NCBI GenBank assembly: GCA_002352635.1
Contig: DEIT01000142.1
Coordinates: 1 to 6,551, forward strand
Length of the DNA stretch: 6,551 nucleotides
From: Hyphomicrobiaceae bacterium UBA2767
GTDB taxonomy: Bacteria; Pseudomonadota; Alphaproteobacteria; Rhizobiales; Methyloligellaceae
Direction: 5' to 3'
Shown: in pieces, positions 6,505 through 6,551 of the stretch
How positions within the stretch are numbered: position 1 is the first letter of the stretch
Layout: every line of letters starts with the position of its first letter
The notes under the pieces: generated by a model
The model's input: the letters and a program-made list of their open reading frames with translations, nothing else
Database searches by the model: none
What the model was told of the DNA's origin: nothing
Made by a program: the position numbers and the translations under genes

Positions 6505-6551
6505 ACCCTCCTTGGTCGGTTGCGTCGCCGCCAGATCGGGACCGTTTTTTT
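6501..6551 (-). CDS. Possible 3' end of an upstream nap gene (partial, unidentified)
   Basis: Reading inwards from the right edge on the minus strand, one frame gives 16 codons (KKTVPIWRRRNRPRRV) and a TGA at 6503-6501 that overlaps the tandem napB ATGs. Such stop/start fusion is common between nap genes, and the basic tail could belong to NapH or another nap protein. The other two frames are also open over this short distance, so the coding status is unproven and I cannot name the gene. Confidence 0.3.
   Translation of the reverse strand, partial: KKTVPIWRRRNRPRRV
6506..6513 (-). promoter_or_regulatory. Shine-Dalgarno sequence for napB
   Basis: AAGGAGGG on the minus strand is a near-consensus ribosome site. 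Its spacing (GGAGG core five bases from ATG 6501, two bases from ATG 6504) favours the second of two tandem ATGs. Confidence 0.7.

Noticed and set aside
6545..6551. Run of seven T at the right edge as a terminator tail
   Set aside because: There is no GC-rich hairpin before it on the plus strand, and on the minus strand it can be read as Lys codons ahead of napB.

Overview
The window is a denitrification locus from a proteobacterium. It holds the back half of a nitrous oxide reductase (nos) maturation operon on the plus strand. Facing it on the minus strand is the back half of a periplasmic nitrate reductase (nap) operon. The nosDFYL-nosX order, with a Tat-exported NosX, is typical of Alpha- and Betaproteobacteria; an alphaproteobacterium is my best guess, but the sequence alone does not settle it. 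Base composition is moderately GC-rich and looks similar across both operons. I saw no mobile elements, RNA genes, CRISPR arrays or strong repeats.

Layout, plus strand: nosD (2-1204, 5' end cut by the window edge), nosF (1206-2195), nosY (2192-3013), nosL (3010-3582) and nosX/apbE-like (3582-4598). Every junction overlaps or leaves a single base, so this is one tightly coupled transcription unit. Its promoter and the nosR/nosZ genes would lie to the left, outside the window. A 94-bp gap (4599-4692) separates the two convergent operons and has no convincing terminator. Layout, minus strand, reading from the right edge: a possible last few codons of another gene (6551-6501), napB (6504-6073), napC (6039-5344) and a YdjA-like nitroreductase (5334-4693). 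The nitroreductase's Shine-Dalgarno sequence overlaps the napC stop codon.

How they work together: NosD, NosF and NosY form the membrane ABC machine that works with the copper lipoprotein chaperone NosL to build the copper centres of N2O reductase in the periplasm. NosX is a periplasmic FAD:protein FMN transferase expected to attach FMN to NosR, the electron donor branch for NosZ. NapC takes electrons from quinol and passes them to the diheme NapB, which feeds the molybdenum enzyme NapA (not in the window). The first (nitrate) and last (N2O) steps of denitrification are therefore encoded next to each other. Most of the window is well-known biology. The least expected element is the nitroreductase joined to the nap operon.
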